Assembly (NCBI RefSeq): GCF_001936475.1
Contig: NZ_MSPQ01000016.1
Coordinates: 1 to 64,000, forward strand
Direction: 5' to 3'
Length of the DNA stretch: 64,000 bases
Source: Algoriphagus marinus
Lineage (GTDB): Bacteria; Bacteroidota; Bacteroidia; Cytophagales; Cyclobacteriaceae
Positions 38,325 through 47,471 of this stretch are shown here, one piece after another. The notes under the pieces were generated by a model that was not told the DNA's origin, searched no databases, and saw nothing but the letters and a program-made list of their open reading frames with translations. Position 1 is the first letter of the stretch. Every line of letters starts with the position of its first letter. The position numbers and the translations under genes are program-made.

Positions 38325-38921
38325 CTAGTTTCTTTTATTTATTTCGTCTCTAATGCGTGCCGCACGCTCATAATCTTCATTATTGATTGCTTTTTCCAGC
38401 ATCTGATTTAGCTTATCTAGACTGAAGTCCTTCAATGAGGGCTCTTTTTTAGTGACAAACTTTTGAGTTGGTTTTTTTGGAGAACTTTTTTCTTCACTAG
38501 AATCAAATTCAAAATTATCTACCTCACCCTCAGACATTGCTTTTTCTGTGCAGTAAACAGGAGCTCCAAATCTAATTGCGATTGCAATCGCATCGGATGG
38601 TCTGGAATCTATCTCAGCCTCTATCTGATCACTTTTACATTTGATCTTGGCATAATAGACTCCTTCTTTCATATCTGTGATGATAATTCTGTCGATTTCA
38701 TAGTTAAACCCATTAGCAAAAGACTTGAAAAGATCATGAGTCATCGGCCTATTTGGGATGATTTTTTCTATTTCAAGCGCAATTGCCTGAGCTTCAAACA
38801 TTCCAATCACTATCGGCAATCTGCGAGAGCCATTTACCTCTCCTAATATCAAAGTAAATGACCCCGATTGCGAATGGTTGGACGAAAGTCCTAAAATCTC
38901 CAGTTCTATAAGTTTTTCCAC
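38325..38921 (-). CDS. Bifunctional nuclease family protein with UVR motif
   Basis: The 198-aa protein consists of a DUF151 bifunctional-nuclease domain (about 1-135; LPIVIGMFEAQAIALE, SRPSDAIAIAIRFGAPVY) and a C-terminal UvrB/UvrC motif (about 160-198; LNQMLEKAINNEDYERAARIRDEI). Plant and bacterial members cleave DNA or RNA; the UVR motif suggests protein-protein contact. Its start lies 6 bases after the stop of etfA, so it is co-transcribed with the electron-transfer flavoprotein genes, a recurring arrangement in Bacteroidota. Confidence 0.9.
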   Translation of the reverse strand: MEKLIELEILGLSSNHSQSGSFTLILGEVNGSRRLPIVIGMFEAQAIALEIEKIIPNRPMTHDLFKSFANGFNYEIDRIIITDMKEGVYYAKIKCKSDQIEAEIDSRPSDAIAIAIRFGAPVYCTEKAMSEGEVDNFEFDSSEEKSSPKKPTQKFVTKKEPSLKDFSLDKLNQMLEKAINNEDYERAARIRDEINKRN

Positions 38922-38927
38922 AAAAAT

Positions 38928-39896
38928 TTACAATTCAGCTTTGAGCGCTTCATTTAGTTTTGGTACTACTTCGAAAGCATCTCCAACAATCCCATAATCT
39001 GCTGCTTTGAAGAAAGGTGCCTCAGGATCTTTATTGATAACTACGATGCATTTTGAAGAGTTAACCCCGGCAAGATGTTGAATCGCGCCTGAAATTCCTA
39101 TAGCAATATATAAACTTGGTGCGACTTTCACTCCTGTTTGTCCCACATGTTCATGATGTGGTCTCCATCCTATATCAGAAACAGGCTTAGAACAACCAGT
39201 TGCAGCGCCAAGGATTTTAGCCATATCTTCAATCATGCCCCAGTTTTCAGGACCTTTAAGACCTCTTCCTCCTGATACTACGATATCTGCCTCTGGAAGT
39301 AGCACTTCGCCGGTAGCTCGCTCAGTTGAAGTAATCTTTGAAGCAAAGTCTGAATCAGAGAGATTAACTGCAAACGATTCTACAGTTGCTTTGGAATCGT
39401 CCAATTTCAGGTCGATCGCATTTTTTTTGATTGCTAGAATTTTATGATCAGTAGTCACCTTTGTTTCAGCAAAGGCTTTTCCTGTGTAGATGCTTCTTTT
39501 CACAAGATATTCTCCATTCGTCTTAGGCAATTCTACTACATTAGAAACCAAACCAGCATCCAATTTAATTGCCAATCGGGCAGCTACCGCATCTCCAAGT
39601 GAAGATTTCGCTAGAACCAAAGTTTTTGATTGCTCCTTTTGAAAGGCTTGAGCTACTGCTGAGGCATGTGCCTGAATAACACCCGCGTCCAATCTGGAAT
39701 CTTCAGCGTGCAGTACTTTTGTTGCACCTGCTCCTCCGACTGCCGCTAATTCATCATTTGAAACAGTACCAAGTGCCACAGCAACTACATCTCCTTCACC
39801 TGTCTGTTGGCTTAATGCTTTGGCAAAAGCAACCGCTTCTAAACTTGTCTTTTTAACTTTTCCTTCGGAATGCTCTATGTATACTAATATTGACAT
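38928..39896 (-). CDS. etfA: Electron transfer flavoprotein, alpha subunit
   Basis: The 322-aa subunit has the N-terminal alpha/beta domain and the C-terminal FAD-binding domain with VSGGRGLKGPENW, GATGCSKPVSDIGW, HEHVGQTGVKVAPSLYIAIG and SGAIQHLAGVNSSK. With EtfB it accepts electrons from acyl-CoA dehydrogenases and passes them to the quinone pool. It is 35 bases downstream of etfB. Confidence 0.97.
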   Translation of the reverse strand: MSILVYIEHSEGKVKKTSLEAVAFAKALSQQTGEGDVVAVALGTVSNDELAAVGGAGATKVLHAEDSRLDAGVIQAHASAVAQAFQKEQSKTLVLAKSSLGDAVAARLAIKLDAGLVSNVVELPKTNGEYLVKRSIYTGKAFAETKVTTDHKILAIKKNAIDLKLDDSKATVESFAVNLSDSDFASKITSTERATGEVLLPEADIVVSGGRGLKGPENWGMIEDMAKILGAATGCSKPVSDIGWRPHHEHVGQTGVKVAPSLYIAIGISGAIQHLAGVNSSKCIVVINKDPEAPFFKAADYGIVGDAFEVVPKLNEALKAEL

Positions 39897-39931
39897 AATC
39901 TCTTAATTTATAATGGGTTGAAATAGGTTGA

Positions 39932-40669
39932 TTAAAGTACTTTTGCTTCGTTTTTCAGAAGCCTTACCAGCTCCTCCACGTTATCTTTATCAACCAATTT
40001 TACTGATCCTTTCGCAGGTGGCAGTTGGTAGTTTGTGGCTTCAGCTTGAGTTTCATCAGACACCACTTCAACCACGTTCAAGGGCTTGGTTCGGGCTGAC
40101 ATAATCCCTCTCATATTCGGTATTTTCCATTCTGCAATTGGCTCTTGACAACCTGCGATCAATGGCAATGAAGCTTCCAATAGCTCTTTTCCGCCTTCAA
40201 TTTCTCTTGCCATTTTCACCAAATTACCATCTACTTCCAGCTTCATCACAGGTGAGAATGACGGCATATTTAATAGCTCACCTACCATACCATGAACCAT
40301 ACCTCCATTGAAATCGATGGACTCTCTACCCATCAAGATCAAATCGTATCCACCTTCTTTAGCATAATGCGCAATTTGCTTTGCTACAAAAAAGGAATCT
40401 TTTGGATTGGAATTAACACGTATCGCTTCATCGGCACCAATAGCCAGTGCTTTACGTAAAGTTGGTTCTGTTTCGGCTTCTCCGACATTAAGTACAGTAA
40501 GCTTTCCACCAGTTTGATCTCTCAATTCCACCGCTCTTGCTAATGCATAGTCATCATATGGACCGATAATAAACTGAACTCCGGTAGTATCAAACTTGGT
40601 ATTGTCGGCAGTAAACTGAATCTTAGAGGTCGTATCTGGTACGTGGGTGATACAAACAAGAATCTTCAT
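39932..40669 (-). CDS. etfB: Electron transfer flavoprotein, beta subunit
   Basis: The 245-aa subunit starts MKILVCITHVPDTTS and has the AMP-binding and conserved regions ALAIGADEAIRV, LILMGRESIDFNGGMVHGMVGELL and REIEGGKELLEASLPLIAG. It is the first gene of the etfB-etfA-nuclease operon. The promoter lies in the 74-base gap shared with the divergent TPR gene. Confidence 0.97.
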   Translation of the reverse strand: MKILVCITHVPDTTSKIQFTADNTKFDTTGVQFIIGPYDDYALARAVELRDQTGGKLTVLNVGEAETEPTLRKALAIGADEAIRVNSNPKDSFFVAKQIAHYAKEGGYDLILMGRESIDFNGGMVHGMVGELLNMPSFSPVMKLEVDGNLVKMAREIEGGKELLEASLPLIAGCQEPIAEWKIPNMRGIMSARTKPLNVVEVVSDETQAEATNYQLPPAKGSVKLVDKDNVEELVRLLKNEAKVL

Positions 40670-40743
40670 TGGTTTAGGATTATATTATTTTAGATTTATT
40701 TCACGTGAAATTAACAGTAAGGACTTAAAGAAAAAAACTATTC

Positions 40744-41079
40744 ATGGGCAATTTGGAACGAATCAAGCTTCTCGAACAATTCTCAGAAGAAGAACCTGAA
40801 AATCCTTTTAACTGGTATGCCTTAGCATTGGAATATCAAGATTCTGACCCTGAAAAGACAAGTAAGTTATTTAATAAACTACTTTCATATCATAATAGTT
40901 ATTTGCCAACCTATTTCCCCGCGGCACATTTTTTTGCTGACCGGGACGAATTGAAAAAGGCCGAAAAAGTTTTTAGGGAAGGAATTAAGTTAGCAAGAAG
41001 TCAGGAAAATGAAAAAGCCTACCGTGAACTCCAAAATGCTTTTCAAAATTTCTGTTTCGAAAATGACATAGATGATTGA
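40744..41079 (+). CDS. Small TPR-type protein
   Basis: The 111-aa cytoplasmic protein is all helical with two to three tetratricopeptide-like units (PFNWYALALEYQDSDPEKTSKLFNKLL and AHFFADRDELKKAEKVFREGIKLAR). It is probably a protein-protein interaction module; partner unknown. It is divergent from etfB. Confidence 0.75.
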   Translation: MGNLERIKLLEQFSEEEPENPFNWYALALEYQDSDPEKTSKLFNKLLSYHNSYLPTYFPAAHFFADRDELKKAEKVFREGIKLARSQENEKAYRELQNAFQNFCFENDIDD

Positions 41080-41164
41080 TCAAAATCAGCCTCTTGAATT
41101 AGCAGAGTAGTCACTTTGTTCGTAAATTATTATTCTTTCCAATCCCATTTAATGCTCCAAAAGA

Positions 41165-41650
41165 ATGATTACACAACAAAAAATGCTTGATTATTTTCTT
41201 CCGGTTTTTAAATCGAAAGGAAAAAACTTTCGCAAGAAAAGTCTAATAAAAGCCAAAAAAGCTACCCCCGGATTGTTAGTAATCACCAAGACAAGTGATG
41301 GAGTAGAAACCAGAAATATTGCTGAAGAAGGAGATTGGCTGGTAGAAAACCAGACTAGCTCAGAGGAAAAATACTTGGTTAAACCAGACATTTTTGAATC
41401 TAAATATGAAATGGTTGACTCTTTGGGAGATGGTTGGGCATGCTACAAACCAAAGGGAATAATGCGAGGATATGAATTTGAAGCAAGCGATTTGAGGCAT
41501 TTTGATATAAAAGATCGACTTGAATTTCAAGCACCGTGGAAAGACACCATGTTTGTCAGGATTGGGGATTACTTAATTATCCCTCCTGGAGAACAAGAAA
41601 TCTACAGAGTGGCTCGGAAGGAGTTTATGGAAACTTATCAGGAAGTCTGA
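41165..41650 (+). CDS. Conserved hypothetical protein
   Basis: The 161-aa soluble protein has no signal peptide. Its pattern of short beta strands includes GLLVITKTSDGVETRNIAEEGDW and FVRIGDYLIIPPGEQEIYRV, with two repeats of the type RNI..GDWLV / IGDYLI; this could be a small beta-rich nucleotide-binding or regulatory domain. I do not recognise a family with a known role. Its 3' end overlaps the end of the convergent oxidoreductase gene by 13 bases. Confidence 0.6.
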   Translation: MITQQKMLDYFLPVFKSKGKNFRKKSLIKAKKATPGLLVITKTSDGVETRNIAEEGDWLVENQTSSEEKYLVKPDIFESKYEMVDSLGDGWACYKPKGIMRGYEFEASDLRHFDIKDRLEFQAPWKDTMFVRIGDYLIIPPGEQEIYRVARKEFMETYQEV

Positions 41651-42645
41651 GGAACCAGCACAATCTTTCCTAACTGCTTTCCATCCCGCATTCTGTTAAA
41701 TGCCTCCACCGCATTATCAAAAGTGAAAACGGAATCTACCAATGGCTTTATTTGATGAGCATTAACCAAATTCAGCATTCCTTCAAAATCATCATCGGAA
41801 CCCATGGTGGTCCCAATAATTTTAATCTGATTCCAGAAAATTTTTCGAGCTTCCAACTTGGAAGGATTTCCGAGGGTCGCTCCAAAAAAAACAATTTTCC
41901 CTCCTGGTTTCACTACTTGAACAAGGTGATTCAAAGTATCGCCAGCTGCACTGTCAATAATTAAATCAAATCCTCCAACTGCTTCCTGAGCCTGAGAAAT
42001 CCAATTATGATCTCGGTAATTAAAACCTTTTATAGCTCCCAATTCCAAAGCTTTTTCAATTTTTGCAGGATTGCTGCTACTTACATAAAGTTTAGCTCCA
42101 AGCGCTAAACCAAATTGCGCTGCAAACTGAGCTACCCCTCCACCAAATCCAGTAACCAGTAAGTTCTCGCCTTCCTGAAGTTGCCCTTGGTAGGAAATAG
42201 CCCGATAAGCTGTCAAACCTGCCAAAGGCAAAGCAGCAGCTTCCTCCCAAGAAAGATGGCTTGGCTTTGAATAAACGCGATCTACAGGCACTATTATCGA
42301 TTCAGCTAAAGTACCGTGATTGGGCATTCCAAGGATCTCAAAACTCGAACCTTGGACTTTTTGATTTTGACCCCAATTCAAAGCCGGGTTGATAATAACT
42401 TCTTTTTCCAAAAAATCAGGGTTTACACCCTCTCCGATCTCAGTAATAATTCCTGCACCATCAGAGCCTAAGACAACCCCATCTTTCAAATTAGGATAAA
42501 GACCTTGTCGGCACCATTCATCCCGATGATTTAAAGCAGCTGCTTTTATCAAAACCCGAACTTCCCTAGGATTTAATATCCGTGTTTGGATGTCGGTATA
42601 ATTAATTCTCTCTTCAGCAGATTGGTCTAGCGTGATTGCTTTCAT
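41638..42645 (-). CDS. Zinc-independent MDR alcohol dehydrogenase / quinone oxidoreductase
   Basis: The 335-aa medium-chain dehydrogenase has the GroES-like N-terminal domain (LIKAAALNHRDEWCRQGLYP, GSDGAGIITEIG) and the Rossmann domain with VTGFGGGVAQFAAQFGLALGA. The structural-zinc cysteine cluster is lacking, as in the quinone-oxidoreductase branch. It should reduce quinones or enones with NADPH. Its start lies 6 bases after the stop of dnaB, so it is likely co-transcribed with that gene. Confidence 0.88.
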   Translation of the reverse strand: MKAITLDQSAEERINYTDIQTRILNPREVRVLIKAAALNHRDEWCRQGLYPNLKDGVVLGSDGAGIITEIGEGVNPDFLEKEVIINPALNWGQNQKVQGSSFEILGMPNHGTLAESIIVPVDRVYSKPSHLSWEEAAALPLAGLTAYRAISYQGQLQEGENLLVTGFGGGVAQFAAQFGLALGAKLYVSSSNPAKIEKALELGAIKGFNYRDHNWISQAQEAVGGFDLIIDSAAGDTLNHLVQVVKPGGKIVFFGATLGNPSKLEARKIFWNQIKIIGTTMGSDDDFEGMLNLVNAHQIKPLVDSVFTFDNAVEAFNRMRDGKQLGKIVLVPQTS

Positions 42646-42651
42646 GGATTT

Positions 42652-44229
42652 TTAGAATGATGTTGGACGATCATTTCGATCTAAAAGGTCATCTGAATCA
42701 TCATTAGCTCTACTTTGAAGTTTGATTGTGTTGCCACTGTCAAATTCCGATACGCCACTGGACTGACTGGAAAAAGAAGGTCTATATACCTCATTACCAG
42801 CAGCTGGATTTTGCATATTGCCGAAGTGATCCAAATCGGTGAATTTAGTGTACTTGCCAATAAATCGAAGTTTTACCGTATCCAAAGAACCATTTCTATG
42901 CTTGGCGATGATCACCTCACCCACTCCTTGGGTAGAATTGTGATCCTCATCCTCAGTGATTCCATAATATTCAGGACGGTATAGGAACATTACCATATCA
43001 GCATCTTGCTCGATAGCTCCTGATTCTCTCAAATCCGAAAGTTGTGGACGCTTATCTCCTCCTCTTGTTTCCACTGCTCTGGATAATTGGGAAAGAGCAA
43101 TGACTGGGACTGCTAATTCTTTAGCGATTTTCTTTAATGCTCTGGAAATACTGGCAATTTCTTGCTCTCGATTTCCTCCACCTCCACCCTTGGAGTCTCC
43201 AGACATCAGCTGCAAATAATCAATTACGATCATTTGTATATCATGCTGAGCTTTAAGCTTTCGGCATTTTGCTCTCAATTCCAATATTGAAAGAGCGGGA
43301 GTATCATCTACGAATAGCGGAGCTTTGGAGAGCTTCGCTGTTTTATGTACCAACTGAGCCCATTCGTGCTCTGCCAATGATCCTTTTTTGATTTTTTCCG
43401 AATCTAATTCAGCTTCCGAGCTGATTAATCGATTCACCAACTGAATTGATGACATTTCCAGGGAGAAAATCGCCACTGGTTTATTGTGATCCACAGCGGC
43501 ATTTCTTAACACCGAAAGAACGAAAGCAGTCTTTCCCATTGCAGGTCTTGCGGCAATGATGACCAAGTCAGATTTTTGCCAACCGGAAGTCACACGATCC
43601 AATGCTGTAAATCCTGAAGGAACTCCTGTCAACCCATCTTTTTGAAGTTTTCTGGCTTCTAATTCTATGATTGCTTCGCGCATGATTGACTTCATATCGG
43701 AATAGTTCTTTCGAATATTCTTTTCAGAAATCTCAAACAGACTCTGCTCCATTTTATCCAAGAGCTCAAAAACATCAGTAGTTTCCTCGTAAGCATCCCG
43801 CTGAATATCAGAAGAGATCCGAATCATCTCACGCTTGATGGACTGCTCTGTGATGATTCGAGCATGGTATTCTATATTGGCAGCTGAAGCTACTTTTGAA
43901 GTCAATTCGGTAACATAAAATGCTCCACCAGCCACTTCCAAAGAACCATTTTTCCGAAGCTGAGAAGTGACAGTAAGCAAATCAATTGGCTGACTTTCAG
44001 TAAACAAGTCCAAAATCGCTTGAAAAATAACTTGGTGGGAATCCTTGTAAAAGCTTTCCACCTTAAGGATATCAATCACATTGGTGAGAGCATCTTTTTC
44101 AAGCATCAAAGCACCAAGAACAGCTTCCTCCAGATCTGTGGCTTGAGGCGGCACTTTACCTAACTGAGAAGGAGGATTAGAAAAATTGGGTTTTCGTGTG
44201 ATTCTAGGGTTTGGATTCTTTTCGGTCAT
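42652..44229 (-). CDS. dnaB: Replicative DNA helicase DnaB
   Basis: The 525-aa hexameric helicase has the N-terminal DnaB domain (PPQATDLEEAVLGALMLEKDA), Walker A ARPAMGKTA (about 230), Walker B VIDYLQLMS, and the DnaB H3/H4 motifs SQLSRAVETRGGDKRPQLSDLRESG and AIEQDADMVMFLYRPEYY. Length is typical with a short disordered C-terminal tail; there is no intein. It unwinds DNA at the replication fork. The C-terminal tail ends RNDRPTSF. Confidence 0.97.
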   Translation of the reverse strand: MTEKNPNPRITRKPNFSNPPSQLGKVPPQATDLEEAVLGALMLEKDALTNVIDILKVESFYKDSHQVIFQAILDLFTESQPIDLLTVTSQLRKNGSLEVAGGAFYVTELTSKVASAANIEYHARIITEQSIKREMIRISSDIQRDAYEETTDVFELLDKMEQSLFEISEKNIRKNYSDMKSIMREAIIELEARKLQKDGLTGVPSGFTALDRVTSGWQKSDLVIIAARPAMGKTAFVLSVLRNAAVDHNKPVAIFSLEMSSIQLVNRLISSEAELDSEKIKKGSLAEHEWAQLVHKTAKLSKAPLFVDDTPALSILELRAKCRKLKAQHDIQMIVIDYLQLMSGDSKGGGGGNREQEIASISRALKKIAKELAVPVIALSQLSRAVETRGGDKRPQLSDLRESGAIEQDADMVMFLYRPEYYGITEDEDHNSTQGVGEVIIAKHRNGSLDTVKLRFIGKYTKFTDLDHFGNMQNPAAGNEVYRPSFSSQSSGVSEFDSGNTIKLQSRANDDSDDLLDRNDRPTSF

Positions 44230-44325
44230 AAAACAAATGTATTCGCTTTAAATCAAGAGTTTTGAACAACTTTTACAAAAGTTATCAACATCAATCAAAG
44301 CAAAAATCAAGCCCATGAGCCTTAA

Positions 44326-45009
44326 CTATTTATAATAAACTCCATTTCTGTAACCCCGAAACATACTGCAAAGCATTGCCCAAGTAAAGTGCCATAGCAT
44401 TTCAGAAAATGGGATATTGAAAATTTCCAAACCTAAAATGGGTTTTTTTAGCATTCCGTATGTATCCCAAAAATGCGGGAAGAATAAATTAAAATTGATG
44501 TAATAAATCAAAAATGAAATCCCTAAAGTGGCAAAAGCCGAAATAATTGATAAACCAATCAAATCTGGTCGCTGAATCCAAATGTAAACGGATAGAAGAA
44601 AAAACGTCAGAAAAGTCACATAGCCGGAATGAATACCTAAAAGCATACTAAAGACCGTTAAACTGCCGCAACCAATGAGAAACAAAAAAAAGAAATCTCT
44701 GTTTTTGGCTGGCGTTTGCTTGCTGAAATTGATCTCCTTTTTTGTAAAAGAAGAATGGATATAACCTCCTACCCCAAACAAGGCAAAGCCAATAATATAG
44801 TCCTCGAACCCAACTACTCCCTCTCCAAAAAGTGTAGGCGGGCGCCAATAATCTCTAAAATACCATACTTCTGCTATTATCCCCATCAATCCACCGACGG
44901 CTCCTACTTTGATCATACCACTTTTCCAAGGACTTTTGAAGTAAATAATACCCCAAGGAATCATATAAAGTAAGGCTAGTATTAGGTAGGCGAATTTATC
45001 AGGGAGCAT
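44326..45009 (-). CDS. Multi-spanning membrane protein, lycopene-cyclase-like
   Basis: The 227-aa protein has about seven hydrophobic spans. VVGFEDYIIGFALFGVGG and near the C-terminus NIPFSEMLWHFTWAMLCSMFRGY recall the heterodimeric (CrtYc/CrtYd, CarR-like) lycopene cyclase layout, in which acidic residues sit at membrane ends; the classical PxEE motif is changed to PFSE. No other carotenoid gene is nearby. The family link is weak, and the safe statement is an inner-membrane protein of unknown role. Confidence 0.5.
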   Translation of the reverse strand: MLPDKFAYLILALLYMIPWGIIYFKSPWKSGMIKVGAVGGLMGIIAEVWYFRDYWRPPTLFGEGVVGFEDYIIGFALFGVGGYIHSSFTKKEINFSKQTPAKNRDFFFLFLIGCGSLTVFSMLLGIHSGYVTFLTFFLLSVYIWIQRPDLIGLSIISAFATLGISFLIYYINFNLFFPHFWDTYGMLKKPILGLEIFNIPFSEMLWHFTWAMLCSMFRGYRNGVYYK

Positions 45010-45082
45010 GTTGAATAATTAGGACCGCGAAAGTAATCAAATTGAATTCTTCAAAAAATCTTTCGATTTAAAGAGCTTTCGG

Positions 45083-45114
45083 TTCGAGTAGGCCATCTTT
45101 TATTTTTAAGTTTG
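45083..45114 (+). promoter_or_regulatory. Probable promoter for mpl
   Basis: TAAGTTTG at 45107-45114 is a perfect -7 element; TTCG at 45083-45086, 20 bases upstream, is a one-mismatch -33 element. The ATG follows 31 bases after the -7 box. Confidence 0.45.
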
Positions 45115-45145
45115 GAAAATTAATAAAACTATACCAACTAAAAGA

Positions 45146-46501
45146 ATGAACAACTATCATTTCATCGCGATTGGAGGGGCTGTGATGCATAATTTGGCCT
45201 TAGCCTTGGTAGAAAAAGGATATCAAGTCACAGGTTCTGACGATGAGATCTATGAGCCATCACGAACTCGACTCGAAAAAGCTGGCATTCTTCCAAAAGA
45301 ATACGGTTGGTTCCCCAATAAAATCACTCCAGACTTGGATGGCATCATACTGGGAATGCATGCACGATTGGAAAATCCAGAACTTCAAAAAGCACAGGAG
45401 TTGGGAATTCCTGTTTACTCCTTTCCTGAATTTATATTCAACCAAAGTCAGAATAAAAAAAGAGTGGTAATAGGAGGTTCACATGGAAAAACCTCCATCA
45501 CCTCTATAATTCTGCATGTATTGAAAGATCAAAATGTAGATTTTGATTACTTGGTGGGTGCTCAAATCGAAGGCTTTGACCTGATGGTTAGACTTTCAGA
45601 TGCTCCGATCATCATTATTGAAGGCGATGAATACTTGACTTCACCATTGGACCGAACCTCCAAATTTTTTCATTACAAGCATGATATTGCACTAGTCAGC
45701 GGGATCGCCTGGGATCACTTTAATGTTTTCCCGGATTTTGAAGGTTACAAATCACTCTTTAGTCAGTTTATGGAAATGACTCCGGAAAAAGGTGAATTAA
45801 TTTATTGCGAAGCTGATCCACTGGTAAAAACTGCCGCAGAGAAAGCGGATATTACAGGAAAGAAAACGCCATACAAAGCCCACCCATCTTTGATTGAAGG
45901 AGGAAAAACCTTTCTAAAAACAGAAAATGGACTTGTTCCAATTCAAATTTTTGGAGAGCATAACCTACAAAACCTCCAAGGTGCCATGAATATTTGCAAA
46001 TCAATCGGTATTACACCTGAAGCGTTCTATAAAAGCATTCAATCATTCAAAGGTGCGGCAAAAAGGCAGGAAGTGATTCTAGATACAGGATCCAGTACTA
46101 TTTATCGAGATTTTGCTCATGCTCCTTCTAAGCTACAAGCTACAGTTCGGGCAGTAAAGACTCAATTCCCAGAACGACAATTGATCGCCGTGCAGGAATT
46201 ACATACTTACTCTTCTTTGAACAAGGATTTTCTACCGAACTATGCACATACGATGGATCCTGCAGATATTGCAGTAGTTTATCTCAATCCCCATGCAGTA
46301 GCTTTGAAAAAACTTGAATTAATGGATGAGGAAACCCTCAGAGCCGGATTCAAGCGACCTGACCTAAAATTATTCACTGATAGCTCAGCATTAAAGGATT
46401 TTCTTTTATCGCTTGACTATTCCAATTCCAACCTGCTATTGATGAGTTCGGGAAACTATGACAATATGGACCTTGAAGTCATCAAAGCAAAATTCAACTA
46501 A
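45146..46501 (+). CDS. mpl: UDP-N-acetylmuramate:tripeptide ligase Mpl
   Basis: The 451-aa Mur ligase re-attaches the recycled tripeptide L-Ala-gamma-D-Glu-meso-DAP to UDP-MurNAc, saving peptidoglycan precursors. It has the Mur N-terminal Rossmann domain (FIAIGGAVMHNLALALVEKG), the ATP loop GGSHGKTS (about 110-117), the Glu in IIEGDEYLTS, and HLY-type central motifs (GIAWDHFNVFPDF). GAVMHNLA instead of the MurC GTGMSGLA-type start favours Mpl over MurC. The DnaQ-like gene begins 2 bases after the stop. Confidence 0.9.
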   Translation: MNNYHFIAIGGAVMHNLALALVEKGYQVTGSDDEIYEPSRTRLEKAGILPKEYGWFPNKITPDLDGIILGMHARLENPELQKAQELGIPVYSFPEFIFNQSQNKKRVVIGGSHGKTSITSIILHVLKDQNVDFDYLVGAQIEGFDLMVRLSDAPIIIIEGDEYLTSPLDRTSKFFHYKHDIALVSGIAWDHFNVFPDFEGYKSLFSQFMEMTPEKGELIYCEADPLVKTAAEKADITGKKTPYKAHPSLIEGGKTFLKTENGLVPIQIFGEHNLQNLQGAMNICKSIGITPEAFYKSIQSFKGAAKRQEVILDTGSSTIYRDFAHAPSKLQATVRAVKTQFPERQLIAVQELHTYSSLNKDFLPNYAHTMDPADIAVVYLNPHAVALKKLELMDEETLRAGFKRPDLKLFTDSSALKDFLLSLDYSNSNLLLMSSGNYDNMDLEVIKAKFN

Positions 46502-46503
46502 TC

Positions 46504-47307
46504 ATGAAATTAAATTTAAGAAACTCCATTGCATTTTTTGATCTTGAGGCTACCGGGACAAATATTTCCACAGATCGGATCGTAGAGATTTCGATCGTGA
46601 AACTTCATCCTGACGGTGGGCAAGATATTTATACCCGGCAGATCAATCCTACAATTCCAATTCCTTTGGAAGCCTCCTTGATACATGGGATTTATGATAA
46701 AGACATCAAAGACAAGCCCACTTTTAAGGATTTGTCACGAGAGATATACGCTTTTATTGGTCAATCAGATCTTTCTGGTTTCAATGTATTAAAGTATGAT
46801 ATTCCACTTTTGGTAGAGGAATTTTTGAGATCAGGGATCGAATTTGATATCGACAAGCGAAACCTATTGGATTCTCAAAAGATCTTCCACATGATGGAAA
46901 AGCGGAATTTGACGGCAGCTTATAAATTTTATTGTGGGAAAGATCTAAAGAATGCACATAGTGCGGAAGCAGATACATTGGCAACTTTGGACGTGTTCAA
47001 AGCTCAAGTCGAGCGATACCTCGGAGAGGAAATGGAGGATTTGCAAGGAAACAAACTGGGGGTTTTTGAAAATGATATGAAAAAGCTTCATGAGTTACTC
47101 AATGAAAAAATGGTTGATCTTGCCGGACGCTTTGTCTTCAATGACAAAGGCGAAGAAGTTTTCAATTTCGGAAAGCAAAAAGGAAAAACCATTTCTCAAG
47201 TACTCAAAGAGGAACCTGGTTATTATGATTGGATGATGCGGGGTGATTTTCCGCTAGACACCAAAAGAAAGCTTACTCAGGTGAAGTTGAGAGGATTTAA
47301 TCAGTAA
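46504..47307 (+). CDS. DnaQ-like 3'-5' exonuclease
   Basis: The 267-aa protein has the DEDDh exonuclease fold: FFDLEATGT (ExoI, D13 and E15), SGFNVLKYDIPLLVEEF (ExoII) and H...AEADTLATLDVF (ExoIII, His-Ser-Ala-Glu-Ala-Asp). The C-terminal NFGKQKGKTISQVLKEEPGYYDWM segment resembles the accessory module found in exonuclease X-like proteins. It could proofread or degrade DNA ends in the cytoplasm. It is coupled to mpl by a 2-base gap. Confidence 0.9.
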   Translation: MKLNLRNSIAFFDLEATGTNISTDRIVEISIVKLHPDGGQDIYTRQINPTIPIPLEASLIHGIYDKDIKDKPTFKDLSREIYAFIGQSDLSGFNVLKYDIPLLVEEFLRSGIEFDIDKRNLLDSQKIFHMMEKRNLTAAYKFYCGKDLKNAHSAEADTLATLDVFKAQVERYLGEEMEDLQGNKLGVFENDMKKLHELLNEKMVDLAGRFVFNDKGEEVFNFGKQKGKTISQVLKEEPGYYDWMMRGDFPLDTKRKLTQVKLRGFNQ

Positions 47308-47373
47308 TTTGAGTTTTTGTCCAATAGAAATTATAGTACGCCTAACCTATAGTCTGAAAGGAAATCTTAAAAT

Positions 47374-47408
47374 AAAAAAATGACCGCAGATTTGCGGTCA
47401 TTTTTTTA
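47374..47408. terminator. Bidirectional intrinsic terminator
   Basis: ATGACCGCA pairs with TGCGGTCAT around GATT with A and T runs on either side. It serves the exonuclease (+) and the M48 peptidase (-). Confidence 0.93.
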
Positions 47409-47471
47409 TGCTATAATATTCGTCATCATAATTTTTACAATCGGTAAGGACGACTTTTTCTTGCTCAGTAT

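Noticed and set aside
45071-45100. GGTTCGAGTAGGCC considered as the T-arm of a tRNA
   Set aside because: No matching acceptor, D or anticodon arms around it; it lies in the mpl promoter region.
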